Source: Streptomyces sp. TRM68416 (lineage in GTDB: Bacteria > Actinomycetota > Actinomycetes > Streptomycetales > Streptomycetaceae). Taken from it: a stretch of 64,000 nt of DNA. The translations under genes were made by a program, and so were the position numbers. Below are positions 61,081 through 64,000 of the stretch, piece after piece. The notes under the pieces were generated by a model that was not told the DNA's origin, did no database searches, and saw only the letters and a program-made list of their open reading frames with translations. Numbering within the stretch: the first letter of the stretch is position 1; every line of letters starts with the position of its first letter. The stretch lies in assembly GCF_014596915.1 (NCBI RefSeq), contig NZ_JACVWU010000001.1, positions 652,020 to 716,019 of the forward strand. Direction: 5' to 3'.

Positions 61081-61122
61081 CCCTCCAGGGCACCTTGGTA
61101 CGCTGACGACCCTGCTGAGGGT
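61081..61122. promoter_or_regulatory. Two CCCT/AGGG dyads in the divergent promoter
   Basis: CCCT-CC-AGGG (61081-61090) and ACCCT-GCTG-AGGGT (61109-61122) lie in the 75-base gap between the TM-macro and SARP-macro genes. They are short dyads and may be operators; evidence is weak. Confidence 0.3.
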
Positions 61123-61151
61123 GTGTCACGCGGCAATAGGGGGGCGGGCGC

Positions 61152-63999
<2,848 letters not shown>

Positions 64000-64000
64000 G

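Noticed and set aside
61077..61151. SARP heptamer repeats in the TM-macro/SARP-macro gap
   Set aside because: No 11- or 22-bp-spaced repeat could be found there; only short CCCT/AGGG dyads.

Overview
The window is a high-GC chromosomal segment of a Streptomyces. The evidence is strong third-position GC bias, GTG starts with AGGAGG-like ribosome sites, duplicated clpP genes, a SpoIIE-type phosphatase, the DUF5753/DUF397/anti-sigma kinase triad, a Nur box in front of an iron superoxide dismutase gene, and conserved core gene order. From memory that order matches the S. coelicolor SCO2614 to SCO2643 neighbourhood; I could not check this. Region 1 (1-28.9 kb) is mainly core: folC (cut by the window start), valS, a Tyr/Gln-rich anchored protein, the Clp locus clpX-clpP2-clpP1 with a ClgR-like box, tig, tRNA-Pro and tRNA-Gly, small zinc-ribbon and membrane proteins, an acyltransferase, an HD hydrolase plus SpoIIE phosphatase pair, a GNAT enzyme, a Nei glycosylase, rpiB, a Ser/Thr kinase with a very long repetitive linker, an LPKTG wall protein, bioY, an amino-acid permease, sodF, a DUF574 methyltransferase, a DsbA-like oxidoreductase and pepN. 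Region 2 (29-47.9 kb) is accessory: an AbiEi/DUF559-like protein, an archaeal-type ATPase, a VapBC toxin-antitoxin pair with a clear operator, a secreted serine hydrolase, a regulatory triad, an internally deleted ISAs1-type element, and a large two-gene secreted toxin locus. That locus encodes a DNRLRE/LamG protein followed by a 2306-residue Rhs/YD-repeat protein that carries a mannose-lectin module and ends in a deaminase-like toxin tip, with an ankyrin-repeat protein downstream as the likely immunity partner. The tip and immunity DNA is distinctly AT-richer than its surroundings. The segment from 33.7 to 47.9 kb is bounded by a 40-bp near-perfect direct repeat. Region 3 (47.9-56.8 kb) holds a Tat-type metallophosphoesterase, an oxidase-like and a VOC protein divergent from a CGNR regulator, a secreted subtilase, and an ECF sigma factor with a membrane partner. 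Region 4 (56.9-62.6 kb) is the most interesting part: a five-gene cassette between the sigma gene and asd. It encodes an anchored NTF2-like protein, a membrane protein whose C-terminal tail carries an Asn-rich motif, a TIR-type protein whose N-terminus carries the same motif, a two-helix membrane protein with a ThsA-type macro domain (the architecture of the type II Thoeris effector), and, divergent to it, a SARP-like regulator (winged helix plus BTAD) fused to a second copy of that macro domain. Direct repeats of the octamer CGGAAGCG at 11-bp spacing, the spacing SARPs recognise, lie at both ends of the cassette. My reading is a Thoeris-like immune module wired to a signal-responsive transcription factor. 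This is inference from domain architecture. Region 5 is asd at the right edge.
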